Counted from the stretch's first letter, positions 36,462-48,200 are shown. The stretch is DNA of 64,000 bases from Nitrospinota bacterium (GCA_029881495.1 JAOUMJ010000010.1:16628-80627); one strand, 5' to 3'. Numbers and translations are program-made. Notes: generated by a model not told the origin, from the letters alone.

Positions 36462-37055
36462 TTAGGTTGCGGAGAGCATCTTCTCCTTTACTTTAGCCAG
36501 AACGTCGTTTGAGCAGTAATTGTTCAGCTCAAGGTAATCCGCCAGCCCGTTCACCTTCTGCACCCTTCTGGCTTTATCCAGGTCGTCTTCCGTTATTTTC
36601 TTTTTCAGCACCAGCCATTCCCCCAGTTTGAATCCGCGAAACCTGTTGTTGAACAGCTTCATGAAGTGATCCTTCGTCATTATGTCGAGCTCATCAAGGA
36701 GCGATACAACGGAGACTTCCATTGTGTCGTGCACATCCCTGAATTCCACCAGCTTTTCGGGGAGGATATAACCCTCATTAGCGAGTGTCTCCAGGAACTC
36801 AAGATGCTGGATGTCATGCTCCTTCATGTACTCCTCCACGTCGCCGTCCTTTATCATCCCCATGTTTATAAGGACTTCTCCAAGATAGGTCTTTCCTGTT
36901 TCATCGCGGGAAATTTTGAAATCTACGAATTTCTGGAGGATCTCTTCAGTTATCAGGCTCTCTTTCAGGAGGGCTTTGGCCAACGCCCGCTCATCCTCAT
37001 CGAGAATATTGAAGTAACTATCCTCCAAGTCGTCCATATCGGGAATATCAGTCAT
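36462..37055 (-). CDS. MshEN/GspE-N-like domain protein, function unknown
   Basis: 197 residues, acidic, soluble. Repeated helical units such as ALLKESLITEEILQKFVDFK, then VLINMGMIKDGDVEEYMKE and EWLVLKKKITEDDLDKARRV look like the type II secretion GspE N-terminal (MshEN-like) repeats, which can bind c-di-GMP in some ATPases. No ATPase domain. Stand-alone; it may serve as a c-di-GMP or regulatory binding module, but this is inference. Confidence 0.55.
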   Translation of the reverse strand: MTDIPDMDDLEDSYFNILDEDERALAKALLKESLITEEILQKFVDFKISRDETGKTYLGEVLINMGMIKDGDVEEYMKEHDIQHLEFLETLANEGYILPEKLVEFRDVHDTMEVSVVSLLDELDIMTKDHFMKLFNNRFRGFKLGEWLVLKKKITEDDLDKARRVQKVNGLADYLELNNYCSNDVLAKVKEKMLSAT

Positions 37056-37156
37056 GCAACCGATTTTACCAACTTTTTATACATGGCACGACCCTTTTAA
37101 TGAAAATATCGATTTGACTCCATTAAAAAAAGAGACGGGAAACAGCCTGTTGAACA

Positions 37157-37186
37157 TTGACTTTGTTTTGACGGTGACGATATAGT
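37157..37186 (+). promoter_or_regulatory. Sigma-70-type promoter of the ilv operon
   Basis: TTGACT at 37157-37162, an 18-base spacer and TATAGT at 37181-37186, about 28 bases ahead of the ilvB GTG. No leader peptide rich in branched-chain codons and no terminator hairpin is seen between them, so classical attenuation is unlikely. Confidence 0.6.
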
Positions 37187-37214
37187 ATTTAATTCAATTT
37201 TTAAGGAAATCTTT

Positions 37215-38912
37215 GTGAAACAAGGCAAATTGACCGGCGCTCAGATATTTGTGGAAAGCCTCCTCGCGGAAGGTGTCGAAATGATTTTCGGCTATCCTGG
37301 CGGCGCCGTTCTCCCATTGTACGACGTACTATACGATTCCAAACTGCGCCATTACCGCGTCCGCCATGAGCAGGGTGCCGTACATATGGCCGACGGATAC
37401 TCCCGCGCGACGGGAAAGTGCGGGGTTTGCCTCGTCACCAGCGGCCCGGGCGCCACGAATACCGTAACAGGTATCGCAAACGCCTACATGGATTCCATCC
37501 CGATAATTGTTTTCACGGGACAGGTAAACGTATCCCTCATAGGGAACGACGCCTTCCAGGAAGCCGACATAATAGGTATTACAAGGCCGTGCACAAAGCA
37601 CTCCTTCCTCGTGAGGGATACGAACGACCTTGCAATGACCATCAAAAAGGCGTTCTATATCGCAACCACTGGCAAGCCGGGACCGGTTGTTATCGACCTC
37701 CCGAAAGATATCCTTGGCGAAGCCGTGCCGTTTGAATACCCGAAAAGCGTCTCCATAAGGAGCTACAACCCGAACGTAGAGGGGCACCCGGCGCAGGTAA
37801 AAAAAGCGTTCACCGCCATGCGGGAAGCCAAAAAGCCGGTCTTTTACATCGGCGGAGGCCTTATCAGCGCGAACGGAAGCAAGGAGCTTTTCTCGATAGC
37901 CACCGCTACGCATATTCCGGTAACCACCACTCTGATGGCGATGGGCGCCTTTCCAAGCGACAACTCCCTTTCGCTCGGCATGCTTGGAATGCACGGCACG
38001 TATACCGCGAACATGGTTATGCACCAGTCGGATCTTATCATCTCCCTTGGCTCCCGTTTCGACGACAGGGTTACGGGGAAACTGGATGAGTTCGCGCCAA
38101 ACGCGAAGATAATCCATGTTGATATAGACCCCGGCTCGATAGGTAAAAACGTCGCCGTAGACATACCTGTCGTTGGCGACCTTGGCGACGTTCTTAAAAA
38201 ACTGAACGCCCACGTCAAGAAGGAGAAGACCGATTGGATCGGCAAACATGCCGAGTGGCTGAAGGCAATTGAAGGGTGGAAAAACGCGCATCCGCTCAAA
38301 TATGAAAAATCGGATACGAAGATCAAGCCGCAGTACGTCATTGAGCGGATCGACGAGCTGACAAGGAAGCAGGACCCGATCTACACAACCGAGGTCGGAC
38401 AATCACAGATGTGGGCGGCCCAGTTCATCAACTTCCAGAATCCCCGCACCTTCATTACTTCCGGCGGGCTTGGGACGATGGGCTTCGGATTTCCGGCGGC
38501 GCTCGGCGCGCAGGCGGCATTCCCGGACAGGCTCGTAATAGACATCGCGGGGGACGGAAGCATCCAGATGAACATTCAGGAGCTCGGCACCGCTATCGAG
38601 AACGGACTTAATACGAAAGTCGCAATACTTAACAACAATTCGCTCGGCATGGTTCGCCAGTGGCAGAAGTTTTTCTTCAACGAGCGATATTCGTCCTCGA
38701 TAATGCCGAGCTATCCCGACTTCGTTAAGCTGGCGGAGAGCTACGGCGCGGTCGGCCTCAGGGCGGAAAAACCGTCCGACGTCGACCCGGTCATAAAAGA
38801 GGCGCTTGCGGTAAAGAAACCGGTATTGATGGATTTCATTGTAGATCCGGAGGAAAACGTTTTCCCGATGGTACCGGCAGGAAAAACAATCAAAGATATC
38901 ATGTTGGCCTGA
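37215..38912 (+). CDS. ilvB: Acetolactate synthase, large (catalytic) subunit
   Basis: 565 residues, GTG start with AAGGA upstream. Condenses pyruvate to acetolactate (valine/leucine) or with 2-oxobutyrate (isoleucine). The N-terminal catalytic Glu is in [16 protein letters not shown], and the thiamine pyrophosphate motif [20 protein letters not shown] is near residue 442. Standard length. First gene of ilvB-ilvN-ilvC-psd-pssA; 5 bases to ilvN. Confidence 0.97.
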   Translation: MKQGKLTGAQIFVESLLAEGVEMIFGYPGGAVLPLYDVLYDSKLRHYRVRHEQGAVHMADGYSRATGKCGVCLVTSGPGATNTVTGIANAYMDSIPIIVFTGQVNVSLIGNDAFQEADIIGITRPCTKHSFLVRDTNDLAMTIKKAFYIATTGKPGPVVIDLPKDILGEAVPFEYPKSVSIRSYNPNVEGHPAQVKKAFTAMREAKKPVFYIGGGLISANGSKELFSIATATHIPVTTTLMAMGAFPSDNSLSLGMLGMHGTYTANMVMHQSDLIISLGSRFDDRVTGKLDEFAPNAKIIHVDIDPGSIGKNVAVDIPVVGDLGDVLKKLNAHVKKEKTDWIGKHAEWLKAIEGWKNAHPLKYEKSDTKIKPQYVIERIDELTRKQDPIYTTEVGQSQMWAAQFINFQNPRTFITSGGLGTMGFGFPAALGAQAAFPDRLVIDIAGDGSIQMNIQELGTAIENGLNTKVAILNNNSLGMVRQWQKFFFNERYSSSIMPSYPDFVKLAESYGAVGLRAEKPSDVDPVIKEALAVKKPVLMDFIVDPEENVFPMVPAGKTIKDIMLA

Positions 38913-38917
38913 GGATT

Positions 38918-40494
<1,577 letters not shown>

Positions 40495-40501
40495 TCAAAC
40501 A

Positions 40502-41131
40502 ATGAAAATTGCAAGCGACGCATGGATGTTTGTTATCCCGCTCCTTCTTGGGGGCGGGATCGTTTACGCAACCGGATACAGGGGTGCGAGCCTCGTATTT
40601 ATCGCCCTCGCGTTATTCGTTATGTTCTTCTTCCGCGATCCGGAGAGAGAAATCCCGCAGGACGCAAACGGCATCGTCTCCCCAGCCGACGGAACCATCG
40701 TAAGGATAGATCACGACTGGCTGGACGATTCAACCGGGGAGAAGAAAACCAGAGTTTCGATATTTCTCTCCATTTTCAATGTCCACATAAACCGCTACCC
40801 TATAGCGGGCAAGGTGATAAAGAAAGAGTTCATTAATGGCAAGTTCCTCGCCGCTTTCAACCATATGGCCTCGGAAGAGAATTCCCGCACCGTGGTAGTC
40901 ATCGACACCCCCTATGGGAAAGTGACAATCAAACAGATTGTCGGCCTGATTGCGAGGCGGATAGTATGCAGTACCAACGTTGGGGATACCGTCGCAAAAG
41001 GGGAAAGGTTCGGCCTTATGAGGTTCGGCTCCCGTATGGATGTAATCTTCCCTTCAACCGCCGAAGTAAAGGTAAAGCTGAAGGACAAGGTTCAGGGCGG
41101 GATATCCACCATCGCAATTCTTGCGAAATAA
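40502..41131 (+). CDS. psd: Phosphatidylserine decarboxylase, short form
   Basis: 209 residues. The self-cleavage site is in RFGLMRFGSRMDVIFP, where a Gly-Ser bond yields the pyruvoyl prosthetic group. N-terminal membrane-associated segment (PLLLGGGIVYATGYRGASLV). It makes phosphatidylethanolamine from phosphatidylserine supplied by the next gene's product. Confidence 0.94.
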   Translation: MKIASDAWMFVIPLLLGGGIVYATGYRGASLVFIALALFVMFFFRDPEREIPQDANGIVSPADGTIVRIDHDWLDDSTGEKKTRVSIFLSIFNVHINRYPIAGKVIKKEFINGKFLAAFNHMASEENSRTVVVIDTPYGKVTIKQIVGLIARRIVCSTNVGDTVAKGERFGLMRFGSRMDVIFPSTAEVKVKLKDKVQGGISTIAILAK

Positions 41132-41160
41132 CCACCTTTTTGGTGTAAAATCTAGCTGAT

Positions 41161-41943
41161 ATGGATGAATTACAGGAAACCGATTCACCCAAACTCGGCA
41201 ACAGGCTGAAAAAGGGTGTCTATCTCCTCCCGTCGCTAATCACCACGATGGGCTTTTTCAGCGGCTTCTACGCCCTGATCGCGGTGTTCAACGAAAACTA
41301 CTACTACGCCGCATGGGCCATCATCTTTGCCGGCCTCTGCGATTTCCTCGACGGCAAGGTAGCCCGGATGACAAATACGACCTCAGAATTTGGAATGCAG
41401 TACGATTCGATGTCCGACCTTATGGCCTTCGGTATCGCTCCGGCATTCCTCGCCTACTCGTGGGTTCTGCAACCCTATGGCCGAGTAGGCTGGATGGCGG
41501 CATTCCTATACGCGATATGCGGCGCGCTCCGCCTCGCCCGTTTCAATACCCACGCTTCCACCGGGACGCTTGACGACAAGTTCCTCGGCCTCCCTATACC
41601 GGCGGCGGCGGGATTCATCGCAACGCTTGTCATACTCACAAAGGATTTCCTTGTGATCGAAAAAGTGCATCCAATGATAATCGTTGCCACCGTTTACATG
41701 CTCGCGTTCCTCATGGTCAGCAACATCCGCTACATCTCATTTAAGAAGCTTGGATTCAGCAAAAGGAGGCCGTTCCGGTTCCTGGTCTCGACGATTCTAT
41801 TCATATATGTTATCGCCACAATACCGGAGCTGATGCTCTTCGTCATGGCGGTTATCTATGTCTCTTCCGGCCCGGTCGACTGGATCTATCGCAGGTGGTT
41901 CAAGAAAAACTACGAGGAAGAAGAGCCGATCTCTCATATATGA
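41161..41943 (+). CDS. pssA: CDP-diacylglycerol-serine O-phosphatidyltransferase
   Basis: 260 residues with several membrane helices. The complete CDP-alcohol phosphotransferase motif DG(x2)AR(x8)G(x3)D(x3)D reads from DGKVAR through GMQYDSMSD. It makes phosphatidylserine for Psd. Last gene of the operon. In several deltaproteobacteria leuA follows this cluster; here a repeat-rich region and a tRNA follow instead. Confidence 0.94.
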   Translation: MDELQETDSPKLGNRLKKGVYLLPSLITTMGFFSGFYALIAVFNENYYYAAWAIIFAGLCDFLDGKVARMTNTTSEFGMQYDSMSDLMAFGIAPAFLAYSWVLQPYGRVGWMAAFLYAICGALRLARFNTHASTGTLDDKFLGLPIPAAAGFIATLVILTKDFLVIEKVHPMIIVATVYMLAFLMVSNIRYISFKKLGFSKRRPFRFLVSTILFIYVIATIPELMLFVMAVIYVSSGPVDWIYRRWFKKNYEEEEPISHI

Positions 41944-42363
41944 TCTCGTCGTCCCCACCTGGGACGTGCCGCACTACCCTCTCCCCTAGCTCAACACTCA
42001 ATCGGTAAAACCCGTCAGGTTCTCTTGCCAGGTGTAAGACCGTTGTCTCTGGGAAATATCTCTTCATCTTGCCGGTGAGAGGAGCAGTACGCTTCAAATC
42101 CTCTCGGTTCAGATATCAATCTTTTCAGCTTGATGGAATTGTGGGACTTCATCGAATCAGTTTATGGTCGGGATGAGAGGATTTGTCACTCTCGCGGCAA
42201 CATCGTGTTGCCGCTCCAGCGACCCCGACTCCCTGCCTAAATTGACTTCCTGTCAATTTGCCCTCCTTGTTCGGTCGGCCCGGCAGTACGCTTCAAATCC
42301 TCTCGGTTCAGATATCAATCTTTTCAGCTTGATGGAATTGTGGGACTTCATCGAATCAGTTTA
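41944..42363. other. Repeat-rich gap between pssA and tRNA-Pro
   Basis: No confident gene. It contains two perfect 102-bp direct repeats (see separate entries) and two hairpins between them: CGGCAACA/TGTTGCCG near 42190-42208 and AATTGAC/GTCAATT near 42240-42258. A 65-residue minus-strand ORF (41900-42097) overlaps the pssA end by 44 bases and is probably chance. Confidence 0.6.
42084..42185. repeat. 102-bp direct repeat, left copy
   Basis: Identical over 102 bases to 42283-42384. The right part contains the last 20 or so bases of the tRNA-Pro gene (with CCA), and the left end carries TTCAAATCCTCTC, which is inverted relative to GAGAGGATTTG at the right end. Looks like a displaced tRNA 3' end, as left by site-specific integration or a local duplication. 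Confidence 0.9.
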
Positions 42364-42384
42364 TGGTCGGGATGAGAGGATTTG
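42283..42384. repeat. 102-bp direct repeat, right copy (overlaps tRNA-Pro)
   Basis: Right copy of the perfect repeat; offset from the left copy is 199 bases. It overlaps the 3' portion of the intact tRNA-Pro gene. Confidence 0.9.
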
Positions 42385-42440
42385 AACCTCCGACCCCTCG
42401 CTCCCGAAGCGAGTACTCTACCAGACTGAGCCACATCCCG
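42364..42440 (-). tRNA. tRNA-Pro(CGG)
   Basis: Acceptor arm CGGGATG/CATCCCG, D arm GCTC/GAGT, anticodon stem CTCGC/GCGAG with loop TTCGGGA (anticodon CGG, reads CCG proline), T arm GGAGG-TTCAAAT-CCTCT, discriminator A73 and encoded CCA (42364-42366). 77 bases with CCA. All arms pair well. The gene lies antisense to the ilv-psd-pssA operon. Confidence 0.95.
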
Positions 42441-42462
42441 ACTAGGTAGCCAATTCTAGCAT

Positions 42463-42493
42463 AAAGCGGGATACTCATGGTATTCCGCTTTTT
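42463..42493 (+). terminator. Rho-independent terminator
   Basis: AAAGCGGgATAC, loop TCATG, GTATtCCGCTTTTT. The T run follows on the plus strand, so it stops plus-strand transcription past the tRNA region; the AT flank lets it work in both directions. Confidence 0.7.
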
Positions 42494-42644
42494 CCAATTA
42501 GAGCTTCGAGAAAATATGCTGGTTGTCAAAACAGAAAATTTTTCAATATACGAGACTCAAATAAGGATTCAAATATTGAAAAACATTTCTCTTGCCTAAA
42601 CCGACAGGCTTTAATACGCTTGGACAATACCCTTGGAGAGACAG

Positions 42645-43043
42645 ATGAACAGTAAACATATTTTAATCGGTGCAATAATCGCGGCTGTATCAATGGCATC
42701 ACTCTATACTTCCGTAAGCCACGCCCCGAAACATGAGCGCCATACCGGAAAGGCAATTCCTGGAGAGATCGAAATAAGGGAGATCCTCGCACGTGAGGGT
42801 GGAGGGATACATGGGTACAACAGGGTCAGCGGCATGCTCACCGATATATTGAGAGAACAAAAACGCCTTTTTAAAAACGCGCATGGCGATGTACCTAATG
42901 AGATTGCGGACAGGGTTGAAGTAATGGTAAACGATGCCGGCCTCTACGCCAGCCAGAAAAATTACGATAAATGCTATCGCTCGCTAGAAGAGGCGCTCGA
43001 CACTCTTGCAATAGCAATAACGGAATTGAACGGAGAAAAGTAA
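42645..43043 (+). CDS. Secreted hypothetical protein
   Basis: 132 residues from the ATG at 42645, which has GGAGAGACAG just upstream (the frame is open to 42633). Signal-peptide-like N-terminus (MNSKHILIGAIIAAVSMASL). The remaining part is helical with LTDILREQKRLFKNAHG and YDKCYRSLEEALDTLAIAI, one cysteine. No family recognised. It ends 9 bases before the ketopantoate reductase gene and is probably co-transcribed. Confidence 0.7.
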   Translation: MNSKHILIGAIIAAVSMASLYTSVSHAPKHERHTGKAIPGEIEIREILAREGGGIHGYNRVSGMLTDILREQKRLFKNAHGDVPNEIADRVEVMVNDAGLYASQKNYDKCYRSLEEALDTLAIAITELNGEK

Positions 43044-43052
43044 TTCCGCCTG

Positions 43053-44009
43053 ATGACCTCCGCCAATAATATTGAAAATCTCTGCATCTACGGTGTCGGC
43101 GGAGTCGGGGGTTATTTTGGAGGAAAGATACTCAGCAGCGCCCTCAAAAATCAAAACGGTTTTCCAAAGACATACTTTATCGCGCGCGGAGAACATCTAA
43201 ACGCTATCCGGCGCAGCGGACTCTCCCTCGTTACCCCGTCCGCCACATTTACCGGAAAACCAACAGTTGCCACCGACGACGTAGAGAGTATCCCATGCCC
43301 CGACTTGATCCTCCTCTGCGTAAAAAGTTATGGACTTGATGAAGCTATGAATGCCTTAAAGAAAAAGGTGAAGGAAAACACGGTGATAATTCCACTTTTG
43401 AACGGCGTAGACATCTACGAGAGGATCAGGACACATATCAACGTCGGCATTCTCTTCCCTGCCTGCGTATTCGTCGGAACGCATATTGATTCCCCCGGGA
43501 TCATCAGACAGAACGGAGGTAACGGCAGGATCCTTTTCGGCAGGGATCCTCAACACCCGGAATTCATCCCGGAAAGCTCAATAGATTTCTTCAAGAAAGC
43601 CGAAATTGATTTCAGCTGGATGGACGACCCATATCCCGCCATATGGGGGAAATTCATTTTCATCGCGGCGTTCGGCCTTGTTACTGCACGATCTGGCTGC
43701 ACCCTCGGGGAACTTATGAAGGATGATGCTCAGGTGAGAAGTGTACTTGAAGTGATGGGTGAAATTAAAGTGATCGCGCAGGCGAAGGGTATTCTCCTGC
43801 CTGAAAATATTATTGGTGAATCACTGGCAAAAGCAAACAACTTCCCGCCGGAAACAAAAACTTCCTATCAAAGGGATATCGAATCAGGAGGGGGGAAAAA
43901 TGAAGGGGACCTTTTCGGCGGTACCATAATCAGGCTAGGGGAAGAGCTTTCGGTTCCCACACCGGTGACGAAAACCATCTACTCGGATATCCATCGACGC
44001 TTCCCCTAG
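43053..44009 (+). CDS. 2-dehydropantoate 2-reductase family protein
   Basis: 318 residues. N-terminal Rossmann motif IYGVGGVGGYFGGKI, LLCVKSYGLDEAM, NGVDIYERI, and C-terminal ApbA domain with WGKFIFIAAFGLVTA (catalytic Lys). It reduces ketopantoate to pantoate with NADPH on the way to coenzyme A; panE assignment is plausible but paralogs of other specificity exist. Confidence 0.88.
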   Translation: MTSANNIENLCIYGVGGVGGYFGGKILSSALKNQNGFPKTYFIARGEHLNAIRRSGLSLVTPSATFTGKPTVATDDVESIPCPDLILLCVKSYGLDEAMNALKKKVKENTVIIPLLNGVDIYERIRTHINVGILFPACVFVGTHIDSPGIIRQNGGNGRILFGRDPQHPEFIPESSIDFFKKAEIDFSWMDDPYPAIWGKFIFIAAFGLVTARSGCTLGELMKDDAQVRSVLEVMGEIKVIAQAKGILLPENIIGESLAKANNFPPETKTSYQRDIESGGGKNEGDLFGGTIIRLGEELSVPTPVTKTIYSDIHRRFP

Positions 44010-44054
44010 CTTCTTCTAAGTTTAAATTTTCTGAATGGTTCTTTCTGCTTCCAT

Positions 44055-44086
44055 CCCTTCCTTGCGCGGAAGCGCTTAAGGAGGGG
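44055..44086 (+). repeat. Hairpin repeat, copy 3
   Basis: CCCTTCCTTGCGC, loop GGAA, GCGCTTAAGGAGGGG. Third member of the family at 29182 and 36414, again directly after a gene's 3' end. Orientation of the arms is conserved. Confidence 0.6.
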
Positions 44087-44154
44087 CCGGGGGTGGTTTG
44101 CATTTATCATTCGCAATTGTCGAATCATGACACGACAGGATGTATTATGTAGTT

Positions 44155-44811
44155 ATGTGCGGAAGGTTCACCCAAACGGCAACCACGGAACAGCTTATCG
44201 AAGAGTTCATGCTCGACGAATCGTTCGAAGCGGAAGCGCGATACAACATAGCCCCGACGCAGACTGTCGCCGCCGTTCGTGAGAGCGAAGGGAAAAGAAA
44301 GCTCGCCCTCCTCAAGTGGGGACTTGTCCCGTCATGGTCGAAAGATCCCACCATTGGCGTAAGGATGATAAACGCGCGCTCAGAAACGGTCGCCGAAAAA
44401 CCGTCATTCAGGTCGGCATTCAAGAAGAGGCGGTGCATCGTCCCGTCCACCGGTTTCTACGAATGGCAGAAGGTGGATGCGAAAAAGGAACCCTACTTCA
44501 TCGGGATGCGGGGAAGAAATGTGTTCGGCATCGCCGGGCTATGGGAATCGTGGGAGGGGCCGGACGGCTATCTCGAAACCTGCACACTTCTGACAACATC
44601 GGCCAACGAACTTGTAAAGAGTATTCACGAACGAATGCCGGTAATACTTTCGCACGATGATTACGGGAGATGGCTTGATATGAAAACAACGGCTGACGAA
44701 CTCCACGCTCTCTTTCGTCCTTTCTCAACGGAGATGATGGAGATGTACAGGGTCGATAAACATGTAAACTCCCCAAAGAACGACGACCCCTCCTGCATTG
44801 CGCCGGTTTGA
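44155..44811 (+). CDS. SRAP-domain protein (YedK/HMCES)
   Basis: 218 residues. The start is set at the ATG giving MCGRFTQTA, since after removal of Met the catalytic Cys must be residue 1 of the mature protein. Other SRAP residues: RYNIAPTQTV (Asn), STGFYEWQ (Glu), and SIHERMPVIL (His). Such proteins cross-link to abasic sites in single-stranded DNA and protect them. Stand-alone gene, but 0.4 kb from the imuB-dnaE2 mutagenesis pair. Confidence 0.93.
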   Translation: MCGRFTQTATTEQLIEEFMLDESFEAEARYNIAPTQTVAAVRESEGKRKLALLKWGLVPSWSKDPTIGVRMINARSETVAEKPSFRSAFKKRRCIVPSTGFYEWQKVDAKKEPYFIGMRGRNVFGIAGLWESWEGPDGYLETCTLLTTSANELVKSIHERMPVILSHDDYGRWLDMKTTADELHALFRPFSTEMMEMYRVDKHVNSPKNDDPSCIAPV

Positions 44812-44850
44812 TTTACCTATAGCGGAATATCAGTCATCGCAATACAGTTG

Positions 44851-44923
44851 TCATTCCCGCGAAGGCGGGAATCCAGACCTTTTTTTTCACGAACACTGGA
44901 TCCCCGTCTGCTCGGGGATGACA
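44851..44923. repeat. Inverted-repeat (REP-like) element
   Basis: TCATTCCCGCGAAGGCGGGA hairpin followed by a CCCCG-TCTGCT-CGGGG hairpin ending in GGGATGACA. This pattern of paired hairpins is common as dispersed intergenic repeats in many proteobacterial genomes. Confidence 0.7.
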
Positions 44924-44983
44924 AAATAAATATACCGACAATCTACGCAACGTGAAACTCTACTGCGCTTTTGAGGAGAGATT

Positions 44984-45215
44984 GCTTCGCTGCGCTCGCA
45001 ATGACGTGACACAGAAATAAGTTGCTCCTTCGGAGCAAACACAGACTGAAGTCTATGCTACCAAAGAAAGACGGCTTCGCTGCGCTCGCAATGACGTGGC
45101 ACAGAAATAAGTTGCTCCTTCGGAGCAAACACAGACTAAAGTCTATGCTACCAAGAGCAAACACAGACTAAAGTCTATGCTACCAAAGAAAGACGGCTTC
45201 GCTACGCTCGCAATG
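44984..45215. repeat. 90-bp tandem repeat, two full copies plus partial
   Basis: GCTTCGCTGCGCTCGCAATG occurs at 44984 and 45074 (period 90), and with one change (GCTACGC) at 45196. Unit includes a GCTCCTTCGGAGC hairpin and CAGACTGAAGTCTATGCTAC. The third unit is shortened by an internal 31-base duplication (GAGCAAACACAGACTAAAG at 45123 and 45154). A minus-strand ORF across it is only repeat translation. Confidence 0.85.
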
Positions 45216-45229
45216 AATTGAATACAAAC

Positions 45230-48200
45230 CTACAGCGCGCGTAGCGATTCGACGTTGAGCGTCACCGCGCCGAATTCCACCTCCACCTTCCCGCGGACGA
45301 AGTACGGCTTGTGGCTCTCAAGTATCCCTATGTACTTGTCGTAGACCTTCGGAAAGAAGACTGTCTCGAGTATCCCGGTCTCATCCTCGAAGGTTATGAA
45401 CTTCATCGCCTCCCCCTTTTTCGTCTGCACCGTCTTCCCGGTTATCAGCCACCCTGCCAGCCCCACCCTCTTGCCGATATGCTTCTCGATATCCTTGACC
45501 TTTACCGGCTTCGCCTCCGCTACCGTTTTCTCGTAAAGAACTATCGGATGGCACCCGCACAAAAAACCTAGCGATGAATACTCTCTTCGCACTTTTTCGA
45601 TCTCCGTCTCCGGCGGAAGTTTCAGTTCCCTTACCGATGCGTCGCCGTCGAAAATGCCCGACGCTCCCCCCTCTTCCCTCCTCTTGCGCCATAAGGCAAG
45701 TTGCCACAAAAGTTCCGCCTGGCTCCTCCCCTTCTCCAGAGATTCAAACGCGCGTGAGTATATGAGGGAGCGCGCCTCGTCCTCCGCCGGAATAACGAGC
45801 GAAAGAAAATCGCTAAAACTCCGATACCCATCTGCCGGGCGCGCGAAAACAGTTCTCTCCATCGTTGCGGTGCTCAGATTCGACACCGATTGCAAACCGA
45901 CGCGCATCCGCTTCGCATTCCCCTTCCATTTGATATCGCTTTCATTTATGTCCGGCGGGAGCACTACACACCCCATACGCTTCGCTTCGGATACATAGGC
46001 GAACTCGCTGTAAAATCCGCCGCGGTTGCTTATCACCGCCGCCATGAACTCCGCGGGGAAATGGCTCTTCAAGTATGCCGACTGGAACGACACCCTCGCG
46101 TAGCTCGCGCTGTGCGGTTTGCAGAACGAGTAGCCGTCGAAACTGAGTATCATCCGCCATATCTCATCTATCTGCTTCTGCGTCACCCCGTTCTTCGCGG
46201 CGCCGGAGGCGAATTTCTCCTTCAACTGCTCAAGCTTCCCCCCCTTGTCCTTCTTCGACATTATCTTCCTCAGGAGGTCCGCCGCCGAATGCGAGAAACC
46301 GGCAAGCGAAACCGCCACCTTCGATACGTCCTCCTGATAGACCATGATGCCGTACGTTTCATCGAGCACATTCTCAAGGAGCGGATGAATAGGCTCCCAC
46401 TCTCCCCCATGCAGACGTCGTAGATACTCGCGCAGAAATTCGTTCGCCGCCGGGCGGATGATGGAGCTGTGTATGACCATATGTTCGAAATCCCCCGTTC
46501 CAGCCTTCTTCTGCAACAGCCGCGTGGCGGGACTTTCTATGTAAAAACAGCCCATCGTATCCCCCTTCGAAACCGACTTCTGCGTTTCGGGATCATCCTC
46601 CGGCTCCCACCGCGATTCGTCGAAGTGACGGCCGTTCCTCCTTATCTCCGCTATGGCGTCTCGTATCACTCCAAGGCTCCGGTTGCCGAGGAGATCTATC
46701 TTCACCAGCCCCCCCTCCTCCGCACCTTCTTTCTCCCACTGGATGACAGGTACACCTTTCCTTGCCATCTCCAGCGGGACGTAGCCGTCGATACGCTTCG
46801 GCGTTATCACCACGCCGCCGGGATGCACCGAGAGGTTGCGGGGTGTGCCGACAAGCATCGACGCCAGTTTCAGAATTTCCGGCCAGGGGTATCCGAAATC
46901 GATCCCCCGCATCTGCGGCATGCTTTTGAACACCGTCTCCATTCCGGTGCTCCTGTCGTGATAAGTCCACGGCACCTTTTTTGAGACGTTTGATATCTCC
47001 CGCTCGCCGAGGCCGAACACCTTCGCCGTCTCCCTCACCGCCATGCGCGGCTGGAAAAAAACATGATTGCATACCATCGCCGAATGCCCAACGTGCTCTT
47101 CGAGTACCGACGCGATTACATCGTCCCGCTCGTCCCAGGCGAAATCGACATCGATGTCCGGCGGATCGACGCGACCCGGATTGAGAAAACGCTCGAAGTA
47201 GAGGTTGTGCTTCAGCGGGCAGACATTCGTGATGCCGAGCGCGTACGCCACGAGCGACGCCGCGCCGGAACCGCGGCCGCATATGCGCGGGCTTCGCCTC
47301 ACGATGTCGCGCACCACGAGGAAGTAGGCGGAAAAACCTTTCTCTCCTATCACCTTCAGTTCATACTCGAGCCGTGCTCTTGCCGCATCGCTTATGATGC
47401 CGTACCTCCACATAGCCCCCCTGTAAGCCTCCCGGCGCAGAGCCTCATCGGGTGAAATCCCGTTCCCCCCCCACGAAGGGAAGATTATCGGATTCTTCGG
47501 TCCGTCGAATTCGCAAAGATCCGCAAGATCTTCCCCCCCCGTCAACGCCTCCGGCATGATGCCAAAACGCCTTTCGTACTCTTCCGGCGGAGCGATCCAC
47601 GCGCTTTCCGGCGCAAGCTCTTCGGGAGAGAGACGCGATAAAGAGGTGTTGAGCGCGATGGCGCGCAAGAGCTTGTGAAAACCGTAACCGCCGGGGCGGA
47701 GAAAGAACGAATCGGCCACGGCAACGCAAGGGAGACCGAGCCTTCGCGCGACGCTCCGCGCTTTTGCCGAGAGCTCGTTTACGCTTCGCGGCACGGCTGC
47801 GCCGACATCAAGACCGGCTGAATGCCACCGCTCGAGAATCGTTTCATCGGTCGTCACGATAAAAAGTCCGCCGCCGTTTTCTATCGCGCCGCTTTCGAGG
47901 GAGAAAGCGGTATCCTGTTTGCGTGAGGTGATGAGGCGGCAGAGGTTTGAATATCCCTCGGCATTTTTCACGAACATGAATGCCGAAGCGTTCGACGAAA
48001 TATCCGTAATCTCCGCGCCGACTATCGCTCTTATCCCCTCCTCTTTGCACGCCTTGAGGAAAGGCCAGAGGCCGTAGAGGTTATCCCTGTCGGTAAGCGC
48101 CACCCGCTCGTAGCCGAGTCGCGCGGCGTACTTTACCAGTTCCTTCACCGGGGCTGTCCCCTGCATGAGAGAGTAGTGCGAACGGACACCGAGCAGAGAA

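Larger units (their letters stand above)
44812..45229. other. Repeat-filled intergenic region
   Basis: 418 bases between the SRAP gene and dnaE2, both ends convergent. No real gene; contains an inverted-repeat element and tandem repeats listed separately. Confidence 0.8.

Noticed and set aside
37187..37214. Attenuator or T-box before ilvB
   Set aside because: Only about 28 bases separate the promoter from the GTG; no leader peptide or terminator.
37329..38402. Minus-strand 357-residue ORF within ilvB
   Set aside because: Shadow of a confident gene, no ribosome site and no recognisable domain.
41900..42097. Minus-strand 65-residue ORF overlapping pssA
   Set aside because: No ribosome site seen, 44-base overlap with pssA, and the 5' end comes from the 102-bp repeat.
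42084..42384. Repeated short ORF starting MKSHNSIKLKR in each 102-bp copy (minus strand)
   Set aside because: Same N-terminus in both copies but unrelated short C-termini; a by-product of the duplication.
44943..45164. 73-residue ORF on the minus strand across the 90-bp repeats
   Set aside because: Translation of a dispersed repeat (repeated IDFSLCLLRRSNLFLCHVIA blocks).
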